Shown here: positions 28,201 through 41,500 of the stretch, one piece after another
How the letters are laid out: the number at the start of each line of letters is the position of its first letter
Position numbering within the stretch: the stretch's first letter is position 1
Source of the DNA: Trochalopteron elliotii
Taxonomy: Eukaryota; Chordata; Aves; Passeriformes; Leiothrichidae
Assembly: GCA_024734555.1 (NCBI GenBank)
Contig: JANPWX010000480.1
Location: 732,633-796,632 of the forward strand
Reading direction: 5' to 3'
Length of the DNA: 64,000 nt
Position numbers and translations under genes: made by a program
Notes under the pieces: model-generated
What the model was told of the DNA's origin: nothing
The model's input: only the letters and a program-made list of their open reading frames with translations
Database searches by the model: none

Positions 28201-31200
28201 ATCACAGAGGATCTGTCTTAAATACTGGTCTAAAAGCGGATGCAGCAGTTTCAGACCCTGTCATAAGAATATTATGGCAATGATGCGTGGAAGTGATTTA
28301 CATCTTCATTATTTCCAGGCTGCAGGAATTGCTACTGCAAGTACTCTGCAGAGTCATTTGCTAACATTTAAGCAAGTTATGATTAATGCAATTTGAGTAG
28401 AATGCATATTGGACAGATAGATTATAGCCCTGCTGACACTGTATGTACAATAATTAGTGCTGTGACAACAGCTAATTATTTATAATTTTAAAGCTTAAGG
28501 ATTTTATCCATAAATATTGTGGTTGAAGTTAATAGATCGGTTCTTTCCATCACCAAAACAAGGTGACAGAAATTATGCATTGAATAAATGAACGATTCCT
28601 TATCAATATTTAAAACTAATGGAATGCCAATCAATAACATCCCCAGACATTCAGAGCACTGCTGCAAAGTATTACTGCCAAAATTAGTACATAAAGCACC
28701 CACAGCTCATCCCACTTGCTGTGCTGTGCAACACAATGAAACTTATTAAAAGACAATTGAAAACATAAAAACTACCTCCTTAAAATTCAGGAGGTCTGAG
28801 AGATCAGTATGAAACACTGCTCCAGCTGTATGAACGACCTGTGCAAGAACTGGAGTGAAAAAACAGATTCTCAAGTGGAATCTAAAGGAATCACTTCATT
28901 GATTTCAATATTGCTGCTCTAGAAGAGCACATCCAAAGTGCCCAGCCTGCAGGCAGCAGCAGGACCTGACTGCCCTGCTAATGGCCAAAGTATACAATGT
29001 TATTCTGAATTTTGTGTTCATTCTCTGTACAGAATGAGCACAAACACCTGAGAATTCAGTATCAGAGTGCCTGGAAACTGAGGAGTTCACTCAAGAATGA
29101 GCACATAGTCTTTTTCAGAGTGGAAGTTCTGACTTTGAAATATCCCAGCAAGTTTGAAACTTTAGGAAAAGCGATTTGAAAGACCTTAAGGTGATGTGGT
29201 TGGGTTGGGAGAAGGAAAAAATGCATTCTACTGACACATTAAGATGATGCAGAACTCACAGCAATCCCTGATGGGCAATGAAGGGCCTATTCCAATATCC
29301 ATGGCACTTTTCAGTTACCTATGCCCAGGTATCATTTGGGAGGGGAGAGCAGCCCTGAAGTGATTGCTGCAAGCATGAGTGCCTGCTTTTCCTACCCTGC
29401 AAAGGCCATCAATCAACGAGCAGTGGATTTGTGCACAAACAAGAGCTCCTGGCAGCAGCAGCAGGCAGAGGTGGGGCTGGGCTGCTGCCAACCTCATGGT
29501 CACATCCAAACATGACAATGGTCAAATCCACCATCCCATGATCAACACCATACAGGGGTGCAAACTGTGTTTATGACTGAATTCTGTACAGAAGTAATGA
29601 CTAAAGCTCCAAAAACCAAGGTACAGCTCTAAATTATGAGATTTCCTTAATCCCTTTTATCCATTTCCCTGCGAGTGCCTTTAGGCCCAATGGAAATAAT
29701 TTCGTGCCTTGCCATGACTGAGGAACACTCTTTGACTTGGAACAAAAGCTGAAATCCTTCCATCACCCTGCCAGTGCTGCCTCCCAACGTGCTCTCAGGG
29801 AAGCAGGCAAAGCTCAGCTTACAAAACCTTGGGTGTGCTCATTGTTCTCTGGGATTGGAGCAGCATACTGATTTTCTTTCAGCTCTTCCAATTTCCCAGC
29901 ATTACAGAACATTAATAATTGACGTTTCATTGATTTGATTATTTTCTCTAGAAAGCTGCCCAGCCCCTCCACAGCTCAGAGCTGCAGAATGCTCTCAGAG
30001 GCATTCACATTTATCAGTATTTCTCTGACTCACTCAATATCAGTTTATTAGCCTTAATTTGTACCTTTGTGGCTAACATCAAGGAAGTTGCTTTCTGATT
30101 GACTCTGAAGAAACAATCCTTAAAAACAGAAACTGAAACAAAAGCTTTCCCAGCAGAACAATTTTCAAAACTTAATGATACTTGAACAAACTTCTTGGTT
30201 TCATTTACTTGGGTAGCAACTGTTCAGTGCAACAAAGAAACCATTTCTAATACAAGACTCACATCCCCAGCTCCTTTAAGTGCTTTTGGTATCAGATTAA
30301 ATATTAATACAAAACAAACTGTGCTCTTCAACTATTTTCTTGCATCACTATTCTGTGAGGGATCACACAATGGAGCAGATACAAGACACATGCCAATATG
30401 AAATGTACTCAGCTTCCCTTTTAAGTCAATGGATCAATTTCCACAAGCAGAAAGGTGCTCATCTTCCAGCACTTGGGCTTTTCCTCAACATCTGCATCTC
30501 GTCATGAGATCAAAGAACTGGGCAGAAATGCACTGAGGCTGAATTACACTGAGGACAGAAGAACCTACAGTCAGACAACTGTGCCTCCCCACTGGTTCAG
30601 TAAGAGATCTGACAAGACAGAAGAAGCTGTCCCAATTTCTAGGTACATTGAAAAAGGGAGAAAACAGTACAAAAAATTCACATTTTACTCGTTATTACAT
30701 TCCTGCCACAAACATGTATAAATGCAAATATCACTACAAATACTTATTCTGGTTTCTTTAGAATTCACCATATTTTGTCTCATAGGCAGAGAATGATGAA
30801 GAACCAACTTTTTTTTTTTCCCCCAGATACTTAAAATATGCTCACGACAGCATGCACTTGGAGAAGCAGCAATATTTCCTGTCACAAGTGGAAGGTGAGA
30901 CATGAAACTCTCAGCCCCAACTACTGCTGGGTGAGGAAGAGTAGAGCAGAGCTCTCTGGGAATGGAAAGGAGCTATCAAAGAACTCACATCTATCAGAGA
31001 CTCCAATATCACTGCAGAAAGCACAGGCTTTTGTGGAAAAACAGGTAGAGGACCTGACACAAATTTTAGCCCCACTAATTAGGATATAATTAATATTAGC
31101 TTGCCTTGAGCTCAACTGGAAGCACGAAAAAGTCACCTGTGACCAATACCAGTAACAGCTACACACCAAAACCAAGAATTTCATTAACACATGTGGGCAG

Positions 31201-34050
31201 TACAAGCAAAAAGAGAGAACCTGTGACTGTTGATCACAGGAAAACATGGAACTGTACCCAACTACCAAGATTTACAAGGTAAAGGAGGGTTTGTGCACCA
31301 GGTATTGCAAACTGACAGGACATCCCAGCAAAAAGTGTCATTTCTGAATAAATGCAGTCAAGTTTTGGTTGGAAATCTCAAACTGGCTGGTCAGATTTAC
31401 CATTCTTCTAAAATCTATCCCCAGTTGCCTGGTGCATTCCTGTTCACACATCTCCACCAGCAGTTGAGAGCACCCAGCTTCCCTGGGCTCTGTGCAGTTT
31501 GCAGCAGACCTTATACCCTGGAGATGTGTAATTAAATAGAGAATTAAGTAATTAAGTGACCCAAGTTCCACTTTCTGCATTATCATCCAGAGTCTCTTCA
31601 CACATCCAACCTGTGGGTGCAAATGTCAGCTTGTCCTACTGCCACCAGGACTGAAAGTGAGAACAGATGCCTAAAAAATGAAGCAAAAGCAGGAAACCAC
31701 AAAAAAGTATGGGGGACAAACGGTCTTCCTGCAGATTTTATTGTTCCTTTTTAAATCATAATTGGCCCTAACTGCACTACTTAAATGTTAATGCTCAACA
31801 CCTGGCCTCGGCTGGATAGAAAGAGGGTAACAGTGTTTTCCTCTCACCTCGTTGACAAGGAATTAAAATACAGCCTTGCAAAGCTGGGCTTGCCAAATAG
31901 AAGGCACCAATAAATGAGGACAACGTGCAAACAATCTAATTTAGTCACAAAAAATCAACATGTGCAAAGCTACTGAACATCCATTGTGAATTAATGAATT
32001 AGACTGACAGTAAGTCCAAAACACACAAATACAGGAGAAAAAATGATATCAAAAGGTAAAGCTAGATTAAAGAATTTGTCTTTTGACTTAAAAGAGCAAA
32101 GTGACACTCCCCCACAAAAAAAACCCAAGAAAAACAACGAACAAAAAACCCCAACAAACAAAAGAGAGACTCAGTTACCTCGTGGACAAGATAAAAAAAT
32201 TTCTAGCTGGATGGGTGATCTGCTGTATTTCCTGCCCATCCATCCACCAAGGAAAAAAACCAACTTTATGAGAGTTCAGGAAGAAAAATCTACATCTGCA
32301 GCAGAATGTAAGAGGCATTCCCTAAAGGTGTGTTTTTCCCACTATATTTTAAGTTTTGGGGGAGAAGATTTAATGCTAGATGAGAGCCTTTTTTTTATAT
32401 AATATTTAATTGACACAGAAAAAAATAGTTGTTTGTGGAAAATCGATAGAGAAAGATAAATCTGGAAATAAATAGTGATTTAAGCACTCAAGAGTGTGAA
32501 ACAGAATGACAAAACATTCATTACAGTTAAGGCTGACATTCTATAACAAATGACTTTGTAACTCACATCTGACAATACCAGATTTTATAGGAGAGAATTC
32601 ATTTACAGGGACAATTAGGGAAAGATTTAGAATTTGAACTTGATTTCTCACTTTTTGTCAATTTAAGTTATGGCTCTCTTATTTATTTGTATTTTAAAAA
32701 TCACAACTCATTTTGAAGAATTCTTTTGGTGAAAGCTAAAATTGTATTGTACTTCTGGTTACTAAAATATTGATTTGTAACACAGACCAGCAAATACAAG
32801 TGATGTATTTTCTGGTTCAACTTCTTTCCCAAAGGAAACCAGAGCTTGCCATGGTCTTTACATCGACTTAAATTTGACAATTGGAAAAGTACATTTTTAA
32901 TACTGAAGGAACTTTTGAAGGGACTGGTTTGAACCTCTGAGTTTTCCTTCACTGTGAAGAAAATACTTTATTAGAAATTCTCTTCATCTCCCTCCTCTCC
33001 ACAAACAACAGAACTTGCTGGCAGTTGTTTTACACCCTGAAGCACCTCCACTTATTTTCCCAAGTGATATTTGACAGAGGAAGTCAGTTCCTTTCCTTTA
33101 AATGTGATGGCAATTTTTTCTCCTTGTTAATTAAAGTAGATTTACAATTGGAAAAGAGAACAATGGTCTTTGCCTTCTTTGTATGAGAATCTTCTAATAT
33201 CATAAATAAATACAACTCAGCTGAAAACATCAAATATGTGTCCTCAACTCTGCAAGAACTGATGGAATAAGGAAAAAGCTCCTACACAGGAAGAGTTAAT
33301 AGATAAATACATATCTTGCAATATTAGAAATAAAAAATCCCAAACACAGGCTCTTGCTTTGGCTCTTTGGAAGATTATGATTCTGGAAATCCAAATTTTG
33401 AAGAAAACCATATTCAGTAATAACAGCACAGTGATTTAACTCTGCTTGTTGTCACCCTCAAGCCCACCACTTCCTATGAAATCTTTATTATATTATGTTA
33501 GCATTTAGAAATAAGGGCTGTCAACCTGTAAACAACCAGTCCACCCATTATTCTGTCATCCAAGTCACGCTGCATGGGTCAGGTTTTTCCATTCTGAGGA
33601 CCCAAATTTCCCTCCTGTGATGTGTTAGTCACTGATGTTTTTACAGTTGTACCTTTAATTACCCTTTCTCTCACTTCAGAGATTCAGGAAATAAAGCCTG
33701 CTTCAGTAAATATCACGAGAAATCCTTGTCTGACATTTCAACCTGACTTTCAAATTCATTATGCATTTTTTTCCAATCCTGTTTATTAATAAGGCTGGAG
33801 GTAACTTTGTTATTGATGGGATTTGCTTTGCCACAGCCCAACACCTCTGAGGGAGCCGTGTGCTGTACAGGACACACGGATGGGAGATGGTTTCAGGTTT
33901 CTGCAGAGAGTGATTTCCATTTGGGAGCTGCCGTGCTCTGAGGAGGTGAGGGAAGGGCTGGCAGGGCTGCAGGAACACCTGGAGAACCTGTCCCAGCTCT
34001 CCTCACTCCCACACCTGCTCCAGGGACCACAGAGGAAACACTTCACACCC

Positions 34051-34074
34051 TCTCCTCTCCCTCTCCCTCTCCCC
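34051..34074. repeat. CTCTCC-type polypyrimidine stretch
   Basis: A 24-base uninterrupted pyrimidine run made of CTCTCC-like units. Low complexity; no function is assigned. Confidence 0.8.
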
Positions 34075-37000
34075 ATGCCCACAGTACTCAAAATGGAATT
34101 TAAAAAACAAAACTGAAGCAAAACCATAGAAGTCAGCTGGCATTTAGTTTTTCAACCTCAGACTGAGCTCACAAAAAAAAAGGCAAGAGAAGAAAGTGAA
34201 TTTAATGGAGCTAAAGTGAATTTAATTGAGCCATGGACTGTGGAATACAGGCTGACTGAATTGGAGCCATAAAGAACTACTCAGGGCAGCTGTACATTGC
34301 TCTCCTGCTGTCTCTGCTGTCCCATTCCCAAGGCAAACATGTAAGGAGACAGGAGGACCCATCCTGGAAGACTTTCCTCCCACCAGGACAGTCACTAAAG
34401 TCAACTCCAGCTCTGAGTATGAGCTGGGAAGACAGGGACTCTTGTGGAGAAATGGTTTCAGAAAGAAAGTATTTTAAAACCAGAAGAGTTCTTTTTATTT
34501 AATCATCTCACTATGTATTTTTGTCATTCTGGGCAAACAGCCAGGAAGGGGAAGAAAAAAATCTCCTGCAATCCATGAAACAAGACAACACATGAAAATC
34601 ACAATGTTATGATTCAGCCACCTTTTCTATCTTCCACAAATACAATATATTGCAGTTTGAGTTTGAAATAGGCTCTATTTCCTGCCACATTCCTTGAAGA
34701 AAGGATGAATTTTGCAGACATCACGAAAGGTGCCTCAGGGTGTGCCCAGCTGCTGCTCCCTGGGCTCTGCTCAGGGCTGACCTGGCAGGACTCTGACAGT
34801 GAGGACAATGACACCCTCACTGTCCACTGTGGCCTCTGACAGGAAACCTGCAGATTATGATCACTTCAATCCCTGACAAACCATCTCACTGCAGAACTGT
34901 GCTAAAGCAAAATGGAGCTCATGCACTCTCTAATGCAGCAAGGCATTCTTGTGTCCTGACCTGGCAGCCATTTGGAGAGATGCTCTGTGAGAACCAAATT
35001 AATAATGTGTTTCTCTTTTTGGCAGCATTTTCAAATACTCTTGTGGATACTGAGACAGGTGTCAGCCCAGGGAAAGTGCTGCCTCCAAGTTCCAAGTGAT
35101 CTGCAGGCTCCTGAGCAGGAGACCCTCAGGAGGAACAGCACACTGAACACTTCCTGCAATACCTCTCTGATGAAGTATTGCAGCAGCCTGAAAAGCAGAG
35201 GAGAAAAGTGTAAACTGAAAGGATTTAAGGGCCACCACAAAGCTCAGAGAGCTGTGAGGGATGGAAGGGAAGCATCACATCTGCCAAGTTTGAGTTTCAT
35301 GTTCTGGAGGAACACAGAGATGTCAAGAGCCCACACTCTGCTCTGTGTTCAGAAACTACATCCCTCTTGAGGAAAAGTGTCAGGAAACAGTTTAAAAGCA
35401 CAGATGAACAAAATGTAGGTGTGAAATAGGAGAATGTCTCTTATCCTAATGTGTGGCAGAGGGAGTGAGTAGATTCAGGGCTGATAGAAGGCCCTAGACA
35501 GAAACACAAAGAGGAGATATTTCCTTTCTCAAAGCATGGAGATGGAGAAGGGAAAAAACAAACAGGAGGAGAACAAATTTCTGCACAGTCTCACTTTGCA
35601 GAGGAGGAAATGTGGGGATGAGTCTCTAACACCACTGGGACCACAGCTGTGTGCCAGGTACTGCAGAACAGCTGAACCCCAGCTAAGCCTTGAGAAATAC
35701 ACTAAAATCTGCAGAGGCAAAATGATCTGTTCCTTACAGCATCTGTTTGTAGCTTTTAGTAACCACAAAACACAGAGAATGTGGGATTTTCACTTTCTCA
35801 GAGCATAACTCAACCAGTAAAACTGAAGATCAAGGAAGTTTTCTCCATTTGTCTGGTCACTAAGTGGCAGCACATGCTCCATTTCATAAATAATTCAAGG
35901 TAATAGGAAGTATTAACTTTAAAGTAATTATTAGTAAAAATAGTGCTTTCTATAGGAAGCACAACCAGCAGCACAAACAAATACTTGTACTCTTGGGAAT
36001 AATTACATTTACATTCATTAAATGTGTATTTTTCAAGGACATCAGTGTAGATCAGCATGGGTTAGGGCACAGCACATTTCTTGCAATTTACATATGATGC
36101 TGCATGGAAAAATGCATTTGGCTCAATCACAGTTTCAGAAAGGGAGCAGGGTGAGACATGCTGCAACAGAACTACACACAAAGCCAGACATATCAGCAAT
36201 AGAAATTAAAAGTCAGACTTTTGCATTCATTTATATGATACCACTCTTGTTAGTGCTCCTAAATAAAGCTGATTCCACCAGGAATGGATTTTTTTTGTTT
36301 CCCCAGGTGTCAGGACAGGTTCCCTGGAATGCTGCACTTCTCAAACCATCAAATATGCATCAGAACAAATGAGAGCAATCCAAAGGAAGGGTTCACACTC
36401 CCTGCTAGATTTGGTGTGTCATCCACACCCATCAATAAAACACAACTCTTCAGTAAACTCTGGCTGATGTTTCATTCAGGCAATCCTGGGAAGGATTTTG
36501 TCTCAACTCTGCAGCAGGGCAGGTGAATTATTTGGTATTCAACCATGCTGAGTGCTTGTGAATGTGTTTAGGCTGCTGGAATATTGCAAGAATGAGACAC
36601 TAATGTAAAACACTGCAATATGACTGTTCCCTGGCTATTTTTTAAACTGAAATTATAGCATGATAACCACTACACAGCTGAAAGTGGGGAAACAACCATC
36701 ACATTACCTGTAAATTAAAAAGCCCTCAGGCCACACACCACATCTTTCACTGAGCTGAGACCTGTATGTGTGCACACATATATTTTTAGTGCTGTCAATC
36801 AATTACTATGTACTGTGTGTAGAAATTACACTAACCACTGTATGGATTTACAAAGCAAGACTACAACAAGGTAGAGATTTCAGTATTTGTTGCAGCAATG
36901 TGATGAAGCAAATTCTGCTCCCATAGAAATGGGTTTATGGAGCACGGCTGCAACCTTCTCATTCATAAAATGTATGGATTAGTCAGCATGTAAATGATAG

Positions 37001-37954
37001 CAATAATTAAATTAACTTAGTCACGTGTATTTACACATAATGAGTGCCTTTGCCACAAGCTATTATTAGCACTTACAAGTTAATTCATAATGAGGTAGCA
37101 GAACTATGTCTGATAATGCCAGCAAAGTGCCTGAATTTTAGAACTTTAAGAGCACAAAACCATGTTCTGTTCCTGTTCTGGCAACTGCCTCAGTGAATGT
37201 CAAACCATGCAGCCCTTTCTCAGGTAAAACTCCCAGTTCTAACAAATGTTTGTGCCCAAGGAAACAAACCAGAAGCCAAATGAAAGCACTGCTACTTTTT
37301 AAACCAAACCAATTGTGACTGGGCTTTGCCACCAGTGCTGAGCTGGCCTGAGCTCTGAGATGCTCGGGGATTGCAGCTCACAGAACTCTGCTGCTGCTCA
37401 GCTCTCTGCAGTCACATCCACTCCCTCTGCCCACAAAACCAAACCAGACTGACACAGGACTTGGATTCTGCACCTGGTTAAACAAAACTCCAGGCCAAGG
37501 GTCAGTGTTTCCTGTGCCTTGATGTGGCTAGGGCAGTCATGAAGTGTGATGCTCCATGTCAGATAATAAAATGCCTGTGGTACATTCCTCTGCCTCACTA
37601 ATGCAGCAGTCACTGAAGAGGAGTAGCACACAACTGCAATAGATAATGAAAGGGAAGGCAGCCTTTTCCACACACCAAATGCATTTGTAAATGTATTAAA
37701 CAACACTGATCTATTGCAGTAAAGTTAATATACTGGTTTATATTCAAATAGAAGTCCCATTTCTCTGGCTCTCAATGAACACTGGCAGCACTTGATTTGC
37801 ATTTGATTCAAAGCAATTTAACTTTTTCCAGTGGTCTCAAAATAGTCACAATTCCAGCCCATGGATAAGAAAATCACTGTTAGTTCTATTCCACAGAAAC
37901 AGGCTGCAAGGTTCAGACAAGCAGAATTCTTCTCACAGTAGTTTTTAGTTAAGG

Positions 37955-38530
37955 ACTGCCTCAAACCAGGTGCAGGGCTTTGCACTCAATGTCAAATTTC
38001 ACGGGGTTTGTGCAGATTCACCTCTCCAGGTCCCTGTGGATGGGATCCCTTCCCTCCATCACCCCCCACAGCTCAGTGTCACCTGCTGAGGGTGCCCTGA
38101 CCCCATTTCTGACCCCAGGAATGTCACCCACCCCTCACTGGCCTCCCCTTGGGAATTGAGATGTTGACTACAACTCTTTAAATCCAACATCCACCCAGGT
38201 TCCCCTTGTGTCAAACCCATGGCTGTCCAGTTTAGGGACGAGGGTGCCATGGGGACAGTGTCAATGTTTGCACAGTCCCAGGCAGATGATTCCTCCCTCA
38301 GCCACCAGCACTGTAACCCTGTCACCAAAGGCCACCAGGTTTGTCAGGCAGGATTTGCCCTCAGTGAAGTGATGTTGGCTATCTCCAACCACTTCTTTAT
38401 TTAACATGTGTCCTAGCTCAGTTTCCAGGCCTTGCTCCCTGATCTTGCCCAGCACCAAAGGGACACTGACCAGCCTGCATTTTCCCAGCTCTTACTCCAA
38501 TTTCCATGTCCAGCATTTGGCAAGATGGAC
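37955..38530 (-). mobile_element. CR1 LINE fragment, reverse-transcriptase (ORF2) relic
   Basis: On the minus strand this encodes a decayed piece of the CR1 ORF2 reverse transcriptase. Recognisable are NKEVVGDSQHHFTEGKSCLT and NLVAF (38458-38261), then, in another frame, a DTVP motif and a decayed downstream part ending near CGG (38328-38059). The shift between the two frames falls close to the first catalytic motif, where the usual YLDLCKAFDTV is broken up (CLGLCKH, then DTVP in a different frame). The element is truncated at both ends and cannot be active. It has the same orientation as TENM1. Boundaries are approximate. Confidence 0.85.
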
Positions 38531-41500
38531 AGACAATGCTCAAGAGACACATCACATCCCCAGATCAAAATTCTCCAGGGCAAGTGTTCAGCAAAGCCTG
38601 CTGCTAACAGAGGAGATGAAATATAATTACAGCTGAGATACACTGCACTGACAGAGACTTTACTGATCAGCCACTCGAAATGCAAAGTGGATTAATTAGC
38701 AGTGTCCACCCTACTCAAGAGCCCCAGGAACTGAAAAATTAGATCTGGACCCATCAAAAGACTACAAAGCAAGTGCCTCCAGCAGAGGCAGAAAAGCCAA
38801 TGCACTGGAAGAGATGAAAAACTTTAAAAGAAACTGACCCTGCTACACCTGGAATCTGAAGTGCAAACTACAGAGGAGACAAAGGAGCTGTGATTAACAC
38901 CTTGTCAGGGGAGGGCAGCAATGCAGCAGGATAGTAAGGGAAGGATCTCATTTAATCTTGGCATAGTTTGATTAGATGTAGATTTCTTTAATTTCTTTGC
39001 AGAAATCTTTAATAAACACTTGCCTATTTGGGTTATCATAGATAAATATCTTGACCTGTATTGTACCAAAAATCCCCTTTATTTAATGACTAACTGATGA
39101 TTGCACAAGCCCTTCTATGATGTGTAGGCATTATTATTTTACAAATGGATCCCACCAGCTCGTTCCCAGATGTATCATCTTCAGATTCAATAAGCTTCCT
39201 GCACAAACAAGAAATTGAATGGCCTTTGTCCTTATTAGCTAATAGAAAATTAATTTTTTAGTGTTAATTTTTGGGCTTGGGCCAGTTGCCAAATGTTATG
39301 GGCAGCTGCTACATCTACAGACAATACACACAAGTCAGAGATGGAAAGATCCATTGGGTTATTTCCTTTGACTGCAAACTGATGAAGAACAGCAATCAAT
39401 AATCACATGCTGGTCACGTCCTCTGTAGTATATACTCAAATTGTCTTGGCTGGTTTTAAACAACTGCAGCCACAAAACCTCCACCACTTCATTTACTGCT
39501 TCATACTACTCTACAACAGACAAGTTGGGAAAATTTAATAGGCAGTAGAAACAAAACAGCTTTAGAGAAGCACAGAAGGAGGCAATGCACCCATCCAGTG
39601 TGATCACCTCCAGTCAGAACAAGTTTCAGCCACTGACCCTCACGTTAACCCTCACAGCACCAGGGCTCATGGTCCCTTGGCAAAGTATCCCCATGTTGAA
39701 TGATTACAGTTTAGAATCTGTCTCTGATTTCATGTTTGCCAGCCCCAGCTCCTGCCCCAGCTCTGCTGGGTCTGTGTGTGTCAGCAGAGCTCTGCCAGCA
39801 TCACCTGGGACAGGAGAGACCCACAGAGCTTCTCCCTCCCTGCACCCACTCCTGCTGCAACTACCTGAGCAACAACCTGGACTGTCCCTACAGGTCCAGG
39901 CCTTTTAAAGAATCCTTTCCTTGAATAACAAGTCCCAAAGACACAACTGCACTTTGCACTACTCTGAGATTCTCTGGTTTTATGCAGCCCTGGTGCTGAA
40001 ATGCTGGGAAGGGACTCATCTGAGAAGTCCTAATGACAGCTGCAATATTTCATAGCTCCTTGACAAGACACATGTACACAGGCAGCCCAAAGTGGCATTT
40101 GACTTGTTGGCTCCATTTATCTCATTTACTGGCCCTTAAGGCCCCTTTCAGCATTACTGCTTTCCAAAGCAGCTCCTATTAAATATTTTATATTTAGTTA
40201 CTATCCCCCACACTGAATTTCATTCACTTTGCTGTGGATCCTCCTGGATCTTTGAAATGTTTGGTATCGACTTGTGTGCCAGGGATGATGTTTGAATGGC
40301 TGCACTTTAACTATCAGACAAGAATTACATTTCTGACACATTTCATGACAAGTTCTCATAAATATTTTTATGTCCCTAACACTGTGTCATGCTATCATCC
40401 CCACATTTCAGATACTAAAAGCCCAACCAGCTAAATTTCAATACTGTAATAAACACCTACATTTTTTATAATTTCAAAATTGAAAATACTATATTTAAGT
40501 ATATTTAGTAATTAATGTTTCAAAACACAGGAGGTATTTGCTGCAGTAAAGGCAGCAAATACCTCTTTTAATGATCTGTTTCACTTTCCTGTTTCAATTA
40601 CTACTACTTCTAACTTACAAAATCCTGTGTGGGAAACACACTTCTTCCCTTGGCTAAGCTGGTTCTTCAGCTTTATCAGTCCATGATAATGAGGATTTGA
40701 GCTTCAGAATATTGCCAGTCAAGGACTTTACTGACACCAGCACCAAAATACCTTGGTGTTCTCCAAGGACATGAGGAGTCCTGAAGCCAGGCAAGCAAGT
40801 AGAGAAAACATTCCAGCAGGCAGGAGGGAAAGGCTCTGCCATGGATTCTTTGGCTTCTGTGTTTTACACCTGAGCCACACAACTACAGCCCAAAGAATGC
40901 TCAGCTGCTGTTTCCATTTCTCTTCCATGAGCTTGTAAAGCTCCAAATCCCATCATCACATACTGAAAGGGCAGCAACAAGAGGGACAGTGGAGCAGGAG
41001 ACCGTGGGTGGAGTTTTGAGACACAGGAAACATGAGAAAACTTGTGTTTTCTGTGTCACAAAAGATTAGCATGGAAACATGACCTGAGCTGGCAAAGACA
41101 AACATCTCCACTTTGGACTGCCCTTCCTGCTTCCCAGCTGGCTGAAGGCTGTTTCCACATTCTAAATCCTGAATTTCCCCTCTGGGAACCTACACCTGAG
41201 CTCTGGCAGTGTCCAGAGCCTGGATCCACCCACAGGAGCTGTTTGTTTCATGACTGCACAGAGCTGAAGCTTTGCAGGAAGATAATCTGAAACCATCTGA
41301 AGATGGCAACTCACTCTGCCATTTCTTACCAGAAGCTTCTTGCCATAAGAGTGGCCACAATTCAGAATCTCAAGAGCTCTGACTGAGCCCAAGAGAGAAA
41401 CTTGACTGAAACTGCAGCATCTGACTTGGCTTTCTGCACAACCTGAAGGGGCATGTGGAGTTTTTTCTTCTTTCCAAACAGAAGGTAGTTAATAATTCCA

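Larger units (their letters stand above)
21311..37954. other. Intronic sequence with candidate conserved non-coding stretches
   Basis: AT-rich intronic DNA without recognisable exons. An ATA/ATT microsatellite lies at about 22271-22299, an A/C-rich low-complexity stretch at 32104-32162 and a CTCTCC-rich stretch at 34051-34074. Several stretches (about 21640-21960, 26820-26940, 28140-28490, 36950-37110) are rich in homeodomain-type TAATTA/ATTA words and occasional CpG words in an otherwise CpG-poor setting. They are noted as enhancer candidates only. Confidence 0.5.

Noticed and set aside
33810..34127. Opposed open frames of about 100 codons around 33.8-34.1 kb.
   Set aside because: The stretch is moderately GC-rich and ends in a CTCTCC low-complexity tract. 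The peptides have no recognisable domain and no supporting splice sites were seen.
38059..38458. Minus-strand open frames that could look like a reverse-transcriptase gene.
   Set aside because: It is a truncated, frameshifted CR1 ORF2 relic with a broken catalytic motif, listed as a mobile element rather than a gene.
40531..40565. Calling the perfect hairpin a microRNA gene.
   Set aside because: Stem of about 16 bp and total length near 40 nt are short for a precursor, and I recognise no known mature sequence. Kept only as a structural finding.
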